In this document: positions 1 through 6,572 of the stretch, one piece after another | How positions within the stretch are numbered: the first letter of the stretch is position 1 | Layout of the letters: each line of letters opens with the position of its first letter | NCBI GenBank assembly: GCA_003446375.1 | Contig: DMAW01000185.1 | Span: 1-9,730, forward strand | Length of the DNA: 9,730 bases | Reading direction: 5' to 3' | From: Eubacteriaceae bacterium | GTDB lineage: Bacteria; Bacillota; Clostridia; Eubacteriales; Alkalibacteraceae | Program-made: the position numbers and the translations under genes | Notes under the pieces: model-generated | Database searches by the model: none | What the model saw: only the letters and a program-made list of their open reading frames with translations | What the model was told of the DNA's origin: nothing

Positions 1-780
1 AACATAAAAAAATTGCTGACAATAGCAGGATCAGATTCTTGTGGAGGAGCTGGGATACAAGCAGATTTAAAGACTTTCAGCGCACACGAGGTTTACGGAA
101 TGAGCGTGGTGACTGCAGTTACGGCTCAAAACACCATGGGAGTCGAGAGCATCTTCGAGTTGCCTTCGGATATGATTGAAAGCCAAATAGATTGCGTTTT
201 TAATGACATACGCCCTGATGGAGTAAAAACCGGCATGATGTCAAATCCGCAAATAATAAGCAAGGTATCCGAAAAACTTTTAAGCCATGAAGCAAGGAAC
301 ATAGTGGTGGATCCGGTTATGGTATCTACCAGTGGGCACAGGCTGCTTTCTGAAGATGCTTTGAGCGCATTGGAAAATAAGCTTTTCCCGCTGGCTGATG
401 TAATCACTCCAAACATCTATGAAGCTGAAATACTTTGTGGCGGTAAAATTTCAAACAGGCGCGAAATGGTGGCGGCTGCAGCAAAGATATCAGCTAAATT
501 CAGAGGATGGGTGATTCTAAAGGGAGGGCACCTTGAAGACTGTTGTGATGATTTGCTGTATGGGAAAGATGAAAAAGTATGGCTTAAAGCTAAAAAAATC
601 CACAACGAAAACACCCATGGCACAGGATGCACGTTGTCTTCAGCCATTGCTTCAAACCTAGCTTTGGGAATGAACATGAAAGAGAGCGTATTCAAGGCTA
701 AAAGATATGTGAACCTTGCAATTAAAGCCGGCTTGAATTTAGGGCACGGACCGGGACCTTTAATGCACCATTATAGATAG
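1..780 (+). CDS. thiD: Hydroxymethylpyrimidine / phosphomethylpyrimidine kinase ThiD, 5' end cut by the window edge
   Basis: ThiD phosphorylates 4-amino-5-hydroxymethyl-2-methylpyrimidine and then its monophosphate, giving the pyrimidine diphosphate used for thiamin synthesis in the cytoplasm. The reading frame is open from base 1 and begins NIKKLLTIAGSD. Family members usually start M-x-K-K-x-LTIAGSD, so the true start is probably the codon just before the window; the TTG at 13 would cut off the first beta strand. Seen in order: the substrate loop GSDSCGGAGIQADLKTF, VDPVMVSTSGH, TPNIYEAEILCG, ILKGGH, and the ribokinase-fold anion hole THGTGCT with its catalytic-type Cys at 628-630. It is a single kinase domain without a ThiE or TenA fusion. 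birA follows after 57 nt and may be cotranscribed. No TPP riboswitch can be seen because the upstream region is missing. A related pyridoxal kinase of the same fold is the alternative, but the N-terminal motif favours ThiD. Confidence 0.93.
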   Translation, partial: NIKKLLTIAGSDSCGGAGIQADLKTFSAHEVYGMSVVTAVTAQNTMGVESIFELPSDMIESQIDCVFNDIRPDGVKTGMMSNPQIISKVSEKLLSHEARNIVVDPVMVSTSGHRLLSEDALSALENKLFPLADVITPNIYEAEILCGGKISNRREMVAAAAKISAKFRGWVILKGGHLEDCCDDLLYGKDEKVWLKAKKIHNENTHGTGCTLSSAIASNLALGMNMKESVFKAKRYVNLAIKAGLNLGHGPGPLMHHYR

Positions 781-794
781 TTTGCCAAGGCAAA
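781..794. repeat. Short inverted repeat upstream of birA
   Basis: TTTGCC-AA-GGCAAA lies directly after the thiD stop codon and just ahead of a TATAAT at 801-806. The arms are perfect over 6 bp. The 2-nt spacer is too short for a good RNA hairpin, so a protein-binding dyad is conceivable. It does not resemble the long spaced BirA operator. Function unknown. Confidence 0.3.
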
Positions 795-800
795 ATAAGT

Positions 801-806
801 TATAAT
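801..806 (+). promoter_or_regulatory. Possible -10 element for birA
   Basis: A perfect TATAAT sits 32 nt before the birA start, which would give a leader of about 25 nt containing the ribosome-binding site. No convincing -35 box lies 16-18 nt upstream and there is no extended TG, so read-through from thiD remains just as likely. Confidence 0.3.
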
Positions 807-823
807 GGTATTTAAGATGTTGC

Positions 824-830
824 GGGAGGT
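824..830 (+). promoter_or_regulatory. Ribosome-binding site fixing the birA start
   Basis: GGGAGGT stands 7 nt before the ATG at 838. The earlier in-frame ATG at 805 lacks a comparable site and would put this purine tract inside the coding region, so 838 is the start. Confidence 0.8.
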
Positions 831-837
831 AAGTTGC

Positions 838-1818
838 ATGTCCAATAAAGAAAAAATATTAGCGTGCCTGGAGCTTAATTCGGGAAAGCTCATGTCCGGA
901 GGATATCTATCTAAAGAACTGGGCGTAAGCAGAACAGCAGTGTGGAAGAATATTCAGGGACTTATCGATGAAGGGTATCCAATCATATCAGTTGCAAACA
1001 AAGGTTATTATCTTGATGAGAACAGCGATATCCTTTCAGAATATTTAATAAAAGAAAACCTCGATACAAAATTCATTGGGAAGAACCTTGAAGTTCATAA
1101 AAGCGTAGGTTCTACCAACGATATGATGAAAAAACTTGCAAGAGATGATTCGAAAGAAGGAATGGTCTTGCTAGCAGAAGAACAGACAAAGGGAAGAGGC
1201 CGAAGGGGCAGAGAGTTTCATTCTCCTAATGGAAAAGGAATATATATGAGCCTAATGTTAAGGCCGGATATGGAACCTGACAAGGCTTTGAATATCACTA
1301 TAATGGCTGCAGTAGCTGAAGCGCTAGTCCTTGAAGAACAGCTTGGATTAAGGCCAAAAATCAAATGGGTAAATGATATTTTTTTGAGGGATAAAAAGGT
1401 TTCCGGGATTCTGACTGAAGCATCTATGGAGATGGAAAGCGGAAAATTAGAATATGTGATCATCGGCATAGGCATAAATGTTTCGGGCAGCAATGAATCA
1501 TTGCCTGATGAAATAAAAGAAATTGCATCATTTGTTTCGGAATTTGCACAAGTACCTGTTTCGAGGAATCTTTTGGCAGCGGCTATACTAAATAAGTTTG
1601 AAGACATATACATGAATTGGGATTTTAAAGATGTCATACGTGAGTATAAAAAAAGGTCGTATCTTGAGGGAAAAGAAGTTACGGTGATCAAGGGCGGCAG
1701 TGAATATGGCGCAAAGGTATTGGATATTGACGATAAAGGAAGCCTTGTCGTGGAATATGAATCGGGCGAAAAGGATGTTTTGAGCTCTGGAGAAGTAAGC
1801 GTCAGAAAAAGACCATGA
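838..1818 (+). CDS. birA: Bifunctional biotin--[acetyl-CoA-carboxylase] ligase / biotin operon repressor BirA
   Basis: BirA makes biotinyl-5'-AMP and transfers biotin to the carrier lysine of biotin-dependent enzymes. The class with an N-terminal DNA-binding domain also represses biotin genes. From the ATG at 838 the protein has 326 residues, close to B. subtilis BirA. Residues 1-65 form a winged helix-turn-helix (YLSKELGVSRTAVWKNI). The catalytic domain follows with SVGSTNDMM, the nucleotide/biotin loop GRGRRGREF and KWVNDIF, where the family usually has KWPNDI. A C-terminal SH3-like domain (GKEVTVIKGG to the end) completes the group II type. It lies 57 nt after thiD and ends at a bidirectional terminator. 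The intact wHTH implies repressor function, but no BirA operator or biotin genes are visible here. Confidence 0.95.
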   Translation: MSNKEKILACLELNSGKLMSGGYLSKELGVSRTAVWKNIQGLIDEGYPIISVANKGYYLDENSDILSEYLIKENLDTKFIGKNLEVHKSVGSTNDMMKKLARDDSKEGMVLLAEEQTKGRGRRGREFHSPNGKGIYMSLMLRPDMEPDKALNITIMAAVAEALVLEEQLGLRPKIKWVNDIFLRDKKVSGILTEASMEMESGKLEYVIIGIGINVSGSNESLPDEIKEIASFVSEFAQVPVSRNLLAAAILNKFEDIYMNWDFKDVIREYKKRSYLEGKEVTVIKGGSEYGAKVLDIDDKGSLVVEYESGEKDVLSSGEVSVRKRP

Positions 1819-1821
1819 AAA

Positions 1822-1844
1822 ATAAGCAGCCGGTGGCTGCTTAT
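1822..1844. terminator. Bidirectional terminator between birA and the chemoreceptor gene
   Basis: A perfect 10-bp stem (ATAAGCAGCC / GGCTGCTTAT) with a 3-nt loop begins 4 nt after the birA stop. On the plus strand it is followed by ATTTTG, on the minus strand by TTTTC. The TAA stop of the minus-strand chemoreceptor gene (1841-1843) lies inside the stem, so the hairpin serves both convergent genes. Confidence 0.8.
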
Positions 1845-3655
1845 ATTTTGTACTTCTTTAGCTCAGATTTAAAGTTTGAAATCAGTTGATCCAAAAGCTC
1901 TATATGATCTGTAAGATCAATGACTTTTTCTGAATACTGGGTTACGTTGGCGCTCATCTCTTCAGATGAAGCGGAATTTTCCTGGGCTATAGCAGAAAGC
2001 GAGTGTATGTTTTCCACCACGGAGGTAAGATTTTCAGTTTCAGAGGAAAGCCTGTTTATAAGAGTCACAAGAGTTTGAGAAACGATGACGATTTTGTCGG
2101 TAGACTCTTGATTCTCATCTGTTACCCTATCTAGCGTAGAGTTGCTCTCTTCGAGTTGATTGTACTGATTTTGTATCTCTGCAACGAATCCTTCTATCTG
2201 CTTGATGAAAAACGCCAGGTTTTCGTTTATGCTGTGAACTGCTTCCTTTGAGTCCTCAGCTAAGGTTCTTATTTCTTCTGCGACTACAGTAAAGCCCTTT
2301 CCGGCTTCACCTGCCCTGGCAGCTTCAATAGCTGCGTTAAGAGCCAAAAGATTTGTCTGATCCGCGATAGTTTCTACAGTTGAGCTAATATCCATTATCT
2401 TGGTAGCTTGGGAAGAAAGATCTTTCCCGTGTTGGTTGACTTTTTGGAAGTTGTCCTTGACGCCGTTAATCATTGTGTTGACACGTTGGATGTCGCTAAA
2501 AGAAACCTTTAGGTTTTCTACAGATTCTTCTAAATTATCTTTTCCCTCGGTTTCCTTCTCTACGATAGAGTTGAGGGTATCGATATATTCTGACAATGTA
2601 GATACGGCGCCGTCAGTTTCCTCGGCCTGATGGGAGGCGCCCATGGCAACTTCATGAACGACAGAGGCGATTGAGTCGGACAGGGTCTTCATGTTTGAGG
2701 CGATTACTGAAAAATCCTTGATATAATTGTCCATGTCGTCAGTGCCGCCTTTAAGGAACAAGAAATCTTTTTTTATGGTGTCCTTGGCACTGTTGAAGGT
2801 TTCGAACATGCTTTCAATCTGGTCACCGGTTTTGTAGTGGGTTTTCGAAGCAAAATCGTAGGATTCTATATTTTTGACTTCTTGACTCATAGTCTTAAGG
2901 GGTTTTAACACCAGTGCAGAGGTGAAGAAAACCGACAATGCCGCAGAAGCTCCGGCTGTGCCTGCAGCAATAAAGTCTCCGAAGCCGGTAACGGCAAATA
3001 CGGCAGCTGCCACTGCTATTGCAGGAAGCAAGATAATCTTTGCCGAGAGATTTTTTATAAAGCCGAACCCTAAAAGTTTAGTAGCAGGAGCCTGTATTAC
3101 CAAGTCTGGGGATTTTTCGAAAACAAGTTTCACCTTTATAAATTGTCTTCCATCTTCTGCGTTTCCTTTGTTCATTTGGATAATATCCAGTTTTTCGCCA
3201 AAATATTCAGAGCTGCCTTCAAGCAGGCCTAAAAAATAATCGAATAACCCGCGCTTTGATATGTATGTTATTTCGACTTCTTTTTCAGTCAGCTCCTTGG
3301 CTATGAGCCTAGGAGGATTTGCCCCCTTAACAAGCTTTGTCAGCTGTGCGTGGACGTCATCCATCATCATTAAAAAGCCTTTGAGGCTATGCCTTTCAAA
3401 GTATGACGGAAACCATTTTTGAAAAGTATGGATGTTTTGATTACCGACCTTTCTCCAGATGACGTCAGTTGATACTTGTGTTTGACGGGCTATATTTTCA
3501 AAGATGCCGAAAATTTCGCCGTCATCAATATCCTCTAACGGGGTTATTATGCGATTTGTGGACCAGCCTGCGGAAGATACGCCTTTGTCCACTATATCGT
3601 CTCCGTACAAATTCCTTAGGCTCTTAAGCCATGTCGAGACAACGGTTCCTTTCAT
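1841..3655 (-). CDS. Methyl-accepting chemotaxis protein with N-terminal heme H-NOX (HNOB) gas-sensor domain
   Basis: This is a membrane chemoreceptor of 604 residues that should sense a diatomic gas through heme and signal to CheA/CheW. Residues 1-185 are an H-NOX domain: proximal heme ligand H102 in DDVHAQLTK, the propionate-binding Y131-x-S133-x-R135, P115, and distal-pocket W9, N74 and Y140. These fall at the same numbers as in Thermoanaerobacter tengcongensis (Caldanaerobacter) H-NOX. Two transmembrane helices follow (about 204-223 and 229-250) with almost no external loop, so sensor and signalling parts are both cytoplasmic. A HAMP-like segment (about 245-295) and an MCP domain come next, with the hairpin tip near 432-468 (LLALNAAIEAARAGEAGKGF) and a methylation-helix-like segment AQENSASSEEMSA (557-569). 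There is no C-terminal CheR-tethering pentapeptide. The start at 3655 is set by AGAGGAG 7 nt upstream and by the family's MKGT beginning; the ORF extends 15 codons further up without support. Confidence 0.93.
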   Translation of the reverse strand: MKGTVVSTWLKSLRNLYGDDIVDKGVSSAGWSTNRIITPLEDIDDGEIFGIFENIARQTQVSTDVIWRKVGNQNIHTFQKWFPSYFERHSLKGFLMMMDDVHAQLTKLVKGANPPRLIAKELTEKEVEITYISKRGLFDYFLGLLEGSSEYFGEKLDIIQMNKGNAEDGRQFIKVKLVFEKSPDLVIQAPATKLLGFGFIKNLSAKIILLPAIAVAAAVFAVTGFGDFIAAGTAGASAALSVFFTSALVLKPLKTMSQEVKNIESYDFASKTHYKTGDQIESMFETFNSAKDTIKKDFLFLKGGTDDMDNYIKDFSVIASNMKTLSDSIASVVHEVAMGASHQAEETDGAVSTLSEYIDTLNSIVEKETEGKDNLEESVENLKVSFSDIQRVNTMINGVKDNFQKVNQHGKDLSSQATKIMDISSTVETIADQTNLLALNAAIEAARAGEAGKGFTVVAEEIRTLAEDSKEAVHSINENLAFFIKQIEGFVAEIQNQYNQLEESNSTLDRVTDENQESTDKIVIVSQTLVTLINRLSSETENLTSVVENIHSLSAIAQENSASSEEMSANVTQYSEKVIDLTDHIELLDQLISNFKSELKKYKI

Positions 3656-3662
3656 ATTAAAT

Positions 3663-3669
3663 CTCCTCT
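3663..3669 (-). promoter_or_regulatory. Ribosome-binding site fixing the chemoreceptor start
   Basis: On the minus strand AGAGGAG lies 7 nt before the ATG at 3655-3653. It excludes the upstream ATG at 3700, which would make this site part of the coding region and add residues not found before MKGT in H-NOX proteins. Confidence 0.8.
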
Positions 3670-3744
3670 CAAAATAGTCTGAAGGTTTGAAGCTAACCAA
3701 TACAAGAATTCATAAAACGAATTATCATAAAATATACACAATGT

Positions 3745-3774
3745 ATTATATCGGCTATAAAAAGTAAATATTAA
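3745..3774 (-). promoter_or_regulatory. Candidate sigma-D (sigma-28, motility) promoter of the chemoreceptor gene, overlapping a sigma-A-like -10
   Basis: On the minus strand GCCGATAT (3755-3748) is an exact match to the flagellar/chemotaxis sigma-28 -10 element. TTAA lies 15 nt upstream (3774-3771), matching the TAAA -35 core in 3 of 4 positions. The start of transcription would be about 85 nt before the ATG. The same bases also contain TATAAT (3750-3745), with TTAATA 18 nt upstream, so a vegetative promoter cannot be excluded. A chemotaxis-sigma promoter fits the gene's role. Confidence 0.55.
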
Positions 3775-3915
3775 GTAAACAAATTGATATTTCATTGAAA
3801 AAAACATGCTATAGAGCTAAAATTAAAGCAGTTCGGCATTTCATTAAATATATATTAAAAATCATTTAGCGAAAGATTAAAACCCTTCGGACTTGCTATG
3901 TTTCAAAAGGGATTA

Positions 3916-3924
3916 TGATAGAAT
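3916..3924 (+). promoter_or_regulatory. Candidate extended -10 promoter of the ligase-family gene
   Basis: TGATAGAAT reads as an extended -10 (TG-n-TAGAAT, 5 of 6 to TATAAT). A TTGCTA at 3893-3898 is 20 nt upstream, too far for an ideal -35. An alternative TATGAT at 3914-3919 has only a 15-nt spacer from TTGCTA. The leader would be about 32 nt. Confidence 0.4.
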
Positions 3925-3962
3925 ATTAATGAAAACCATTGAGAAGAAAAGGGAGAAAAGAG

Positions 3963-5114
3963 ATGCAGATAGCTTTGATAATGATAGTGATGTCTCCTTA
4001 CCTGGCTTTTTTGCCTGTTGTTAGGATGATGTATAGAGTGTACAAGGATGAAATGAAAATATCTTTGAACCCTTTAAATGTAGGAATGGGGCTGCTTTTT
4101 GTTTGGGCGCTTTTTACAGGGATTATAAATAAAAACATCCTTTCTGTTATAGGAGCTTTAGGGATTCTGGCTTTTGCCGGTATGGGAGTGTACTTTCAAA
4201 ATTCATTTGACGACAATGAAAAGGTCGATAAGCTTCTTAAATCTTTGTTCAAGATATCTGCCGTTGCTGCCGGCATAGGACTTATTGAGAAAGCAGCTTC
4301 GTATTTTGTGGACATGACATGGGTGTCAAATTATTTTTGGAGTCCCAATTATATTCCGTCTCCGGAACATTATAGGATATACAGTACTTTTGGAAACCCA
4401 AACGTAACGGGAACCTGGTTTGCCATGATGGTCTTGGTGAGCATCTATCTCTTAGAAAAGGGCAAAGGGAAGGAGAAAAAAATATACCTGGCGGGCATAC
4501 TGATTTTTGCAGCTGCCTTGATCTTTACCGGATCAAAAGGAGCTACAATGGGACTGGAGGCGGCACTTTTAGTATATGCACTATTTGCCAAAAATGCCAA
4601 GACTAAAAAGATATTGATGGGTATATTTATAGGTGTCCTTGTCATGGCGATGTTATCTCCGGAGGTAAACCACGCTTTGAACAGCCGGGACAGCCTTTGG
4701 GCACAATGCCTCGTCTTATTTGCCGGAAAGCCTGTGAGCGGATGGGGACTTTTTGGGATAATGGAACACATAGGAAATATTCATGGACATAATATATGGA
4801 TAACCATAATCACTACTCTTGGATTAATGGGATTGATTTTATATGTGTGGATAAAAACGTATATTTTTAGGGGGCTGTTGATGCTTCGTGAAAAAGAAAA
4901 TCCTTTAGCGCCTTTGTTGGCAGCAGTTCAAGGTCTGGTAATAGCACATGGGCTGGTGGATTTTACGATGATGACGCCTCAAGGTGGAGTGGTGTTTTTT
5001 GCATCAGCGGCTTTGATAAGCTCCCTGACGCTAAAAAATGAAAATTACCCTGTTTTTGAAGTGGAAAAGATACATATATATGCGAGAAAATTAAGTCAAA
5101 AGAAAATAGGTTAA
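3963..5114 (+). CDS. O-antigen ligase / polymerase family (Wzy_C-like) polytopic membrane protein
   Basis: This is a 383-residue integral membrane protein with about ten or eleven hydrophobic segments (for example near 1-20, 38-58, 92-112, 172-190, 213-230, 275-297, 314-333, 340-356). Family marks are the soluble segment with STFGNPNVTGTW (141-152), TGSKGATMGLEAA (189-201), R242 in NSRDSLW, PVSGWGLFG (257-265), and HGHNIWITIITTLGLMGL (274-291). This loop and helix correspond to the PF04932 core of WaaL, Wzy and PglL proteins. Such enzymes transfer or polymerise undecaprenyl-linked glycans on the outer face of the membrane. No glycosyltransferases, flippase or other glycan genes are nearby, and Gram-positive cells lack LPS, so the substrate (wall glycopolymer, capsule or glycoprotein) is unknown. 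The start at 3963 follows GGGAG (3951-3955) by 7 nt; the TTG at 3939 would place that site inside the gene. It converges on the anti-sigma gene. Confidence 0.82.
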   Translation: MQIALIMIVMSPYLAFLPVVRMMYRVYKDEMKISLNPLNVGMGLLFVWALFTGIINKNILSVIGALGILAFAGMGVYFQNSFDDNEKVDKLLKSLFKISAVAAGIGLIEKAASYFVDMTWVSNYFWSPNYIPSPEHYRIYSTFGNPNVTGTWFAMMVLVSIYLLEKGKGKEKKIYLAGILIFAAALIFTGSKGATMGLEAALLVYALFAKNAKTKKILMGIFIGVLVMAMLSPEVNHALNSRDSLWAQCLVLFAGKPVSGWGLFGIMEHIGNIHGHNIWITIITTLGLMGLILYVWIKTYIFRGLLMLREKENPLAPLLAAVQGLVIAHGLVDFTMMTPQGGVVFFASAALISSLTLKNENYPVFEVEKIHIYARKLSQKKIG

Positions 5115-5119
5115 AAGGG

Positions 5120-5147
5120 GAGGCTTGGTCTTTAAAGACCAAGCCTC
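5120..5147. terminator. Bidirectional terminator, 28-bp perfect palindrome
   Basis: The palindrome has 14-base arms, GAGGCTTGGTCTTT and its exact complement. As RNA it gives a stem of about 12 bp with a 4-nt loop. It begins 5 nt after the ligase stop and ends 14 nt before the anti-sigma stop at 5162. The following T-runs are weak: TTTA on the plus strand, and CTTTT after a short C run on the minus strand. Its position between convergent genes argues for a shared terminator. Confidence 0.75.
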
Positions 5148-5161
5148 AAACTTTACTCGGA

Positions 5162-5914
5162 TCAGTCATTAGGTACAATGGTAAAGTCTTTTAGCATGTT
5201 GTCCATCCTTGCGCCGTGGCCTTCAGAGGCTTCTAAAAACAGCTTCTGCTCGATTATGAACGTTCCTTCTTGGGTATTGTCTACAAAGTAGTATTTGATT
5301 ACTTCTGAATTCCACTCATTTCCTTGATTGGCATAAACCATTTTTGCTTCAAAAGGAAAGTCTACATCTCCATAGTCGACAACTGTTGCATAGTTTGATT
5401 CAAGGAGATCCATGATTTCTGAGTGAAGCTGGGCAGGGGATCTGTCTTTATCTTGAGTTATCTTCATGTAGACTTCAGGGTAGATGCTGCTGTCGCCCGG
5501 ATTGAGAGGCACTATATAGTCTTGGCCGTCTATGTTTTCTTCCTTGTAGGTAGATTCGTCGATATAGATCAAATAACCCATCTCATTTTCTGTCAACACC
5601 ACGTCCGTAGGCTCGTTTTGGCCTTCTATTTCCTGATCCACTGTTTTTTCCGGTGCGAATAAATCGATGAACCGACCTAGCGCTGCTTGACCTGGAGCTG
5701 TAGACAGAAGCAATGTAGAAGTTGCAATCAGCCCAATCCCTATGGCAACTGCTATTTTTAAGCCGGACCTTCTTGATGTTTTTTTCATTCCAAGCTCCCT
5801 CCTATTGATTTTTTCAGAAATTTTATCAAATGTTATGTCCTTGTAAAGGTTCATGTCCTCTGTTTTATAATGAAGAGCATCTTCCATGAGTTTGTCAAAA
5901 TTATCTCTGGCCAT
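5162..5914 (-). CDS. Single-pass membrane anti-sigma factor paired with the upstream ECF sigma factor
   Basis: The protein has 250 residues. Residues 1-50 are charged and cytoplasmic, 52-72 form one transmembrane helix (LKIAVAIGIGLIATSTLLL), and 73-250 should lie outside the membrane. The N-terminus is of the size that binds a sigma factor, but it has no HxxxCxxC zinc motif, and I find no cysteine in the whole protein, so a thiol-redox switch is excluded. The extracellular part resembles the DUF4179/DUF4367-type domains common in clostridial anti-sigma proteins; I recognise the type but not its ligand. The ATG at 5914 lies 14 nt inside the sigma gene, behind AAGGGGGG, so the two are probably translationally coupled. 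It likely holds the sigma factor inactive until an envelope signal, perhaps through regulated proteolysis. The anti-sigma role is inferred mainly from pairing and topology. Confidence 0.75.
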   Translation of the reverse strand: MARDNFDKLMEDALHYKTEDMNLYKDITFDKISEKINRRELGMKKTSRRSGLKIAVAIGIGLIATSTLLLSTAPGQAALGRFIDLFAPEKTVDQEIEGQNEPTDVVLTENEMGYLIYIDESTYKEENIDGQDYIVPLNPGDSSIYPEVYMKITQDKDRSPAQLHSEIMDLLESNYATVVDYGDVDFPFEAKMVYANQGNEWNSEVIKYYFVDNTQEGTFIIEQKLFLEASEGHGARMDNMLKDFTIVPND

Positions 5915-6449
5915 TTTTTAGCCCCCCTTCAAAAGAATTTTCAATTATTTTTCTAAGCTTTTCCTTTCCTTTGTGCACTCTTGATTTCAATGTGTTTATA
6001 TTGATGTCTAGAATGTGAGCGGTTTCCTCATCTGTAAATCCGGACAGGTACTTTAAGACTATGGGTATTCTTTGCGCGTCTTTCAGCTTTTTTAAAGCAT
6101 TGTAGAGCTCCTCGTACTCTTGGAATTTGTAGTTGTCCCTTGATTCAAAGTCAGAGTTGCTGCCGATATAATCACTTAACAATGTTATTTTTGCAGTTTT
6201 TTTCATGAGCCTGTTGCATTCATTCACCAAGATTCTATAAAACCAGGGTTTGAATGGCTTTGAATCATCATATGAGCCTATATGGTAATAAACCCTGATG
6301 AAAGCCTCCTGTACTGCATCGGACGCGCTGGCATCATTTCCTGTTAGGGCATATGCTGTGCGCAGAGCGTATGCGGAAAAGAAATCATAAAGATCCCTGA
6401 ACGCTTCCTGATCATTATTTTTGATTCTTTCAATCAAATTCTCATCCAT
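5901..6449 (-). CDS. ECF-family RNA polymerase sigma factor (sigma-70 family, group 4)
   Basis: At 182 residues this is a typical extracytoplasmic-function sigma factor with only regions 2 and 4. Region 2 spans about 8-83, with the -10 recognition and core-binding segment DAVQEAFIRVYYHIGSY and KPWFYRILVNECNRLMKK. Region 4 spans about 112-166, with the helix-turn-helix FTDEETAHILDININTLKSRVHKGKEKLRK that reads the -35 box. There is no SnoaL-like or other C-terminal extension. The start at 6449 is preceded by a strong AGGAGGT (6461-6455). Its stop lies inside the anti-sigma gene (14-nt overlap), the classic sigma/anti-sigma arrangement. The tail after region 4 (GGLKNGQR) is forced by that overlap. 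A possible self-regulated promoter lies at 6485-6506. The regulon and inducing signal cannot be read from this window. Confidence 0.92.
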   Translation of the reverse strand: MDENLIERIKNNDQEAFRDLYDFFSAYALRTAYALTGNDASASDAVQEAFIRVYYHIGSYDDSKPFKPWFYRILVNECNRLMKKTAKITLLSDYIGSNSDFESRDNYKFQEYEELYNALKKLKDAQRIPIVLKYLSGFTDEETAHILDININTLKSRVHKGKEKLRKIIENSFEGGLKNGQR

Positions 6450-6484
6450 TTGGCACCTCCTGTATCGTCTCTCTATACTATATA

Positions 6485-6506
6485 CCCGACCTGCATGGAA
6501 AAAGTT
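6485..6506 (-). promoter_or_regulatory. Weak candidate for an autoregulated ECF promoter of the sigma operon
   Basis: On the minus strand AACTTTTT begins at 6506 and CGGGTATAT at 6488, giving AAC-N15-CGGG. ECF promoters commonly pair an AAC -35 core with a CG-starting -10 (CGTA or CGTC) about 16 nt on. The -35 and spacing fit, while the -10 fits only at CG. No better sigma-A promoter is apparent upstream of the sigma gene. Confidence 0.33.
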
Positions 6507-6507
6507 T

Positions 6508-6537
6508 TTGTTTTAAAAATTTTTTTTTGGTTATAAT
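6508..6537 (+). promoter_or_regulatory. Sigma-A promoter of exoA
   Basis: A perfect -10 TATAAT (6532-6537) is preceded 18 nt upstream by a weak -35, TTGTTT (6508-6513). A run of nine T in the spacer may act as an UP-like or bending element. Transcription would start near 6544, giving a leader of about 29 nt that carries GGAGGT (6560-6565), 7 nt before the exoA ATG. Confidence 0.55.
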
Positions 6538-6572
6538 AGTATAGTATCAAAACATAAGCGGAGGTAATAGAA

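Larger units (their letters stand above)
3656..3962. other. Divergent intergenic region between the chemoreceptor and ligase genes
   Basis: This 307-nt, very AT-rich stretch separates two divergent starts. It holds the candidate chemoreceptor promoter (3745-3774, minus) and the candidate ligase promoter (3916-3924, plus), plus both ribosome-binding sites. Between about 3780 and 3890 I see no gene, no strong hairpin and no convincing operator. The octamer ATTTCATT occurs twice (3789-3796 and 3838-3845), which is unremarkable in DNA of this composition. Confidence 0.6.

Noticed and set aside
13..15. TTG as the thiD start
   Set aside because: The four codons before it (NIKK) are in frame and match the normal N-terminus of the family, so the gene extends past the window edge.
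2922..3239. 105-codon plus-strand open frame inside the chemoreceptor gene
   Set aside because: It is antisense to the membrane and H-NOX coding sequence, has no ribosome-binding site and shows no recognisable motif.
3656..3962. Riboswitch, small RNA or attachment site in the longest intergenic gap
   Set aside because: No stable hairpin, conserved aptamer element or duplicated att-like sequence was seen; the AT-richness fits two divergent promoters.
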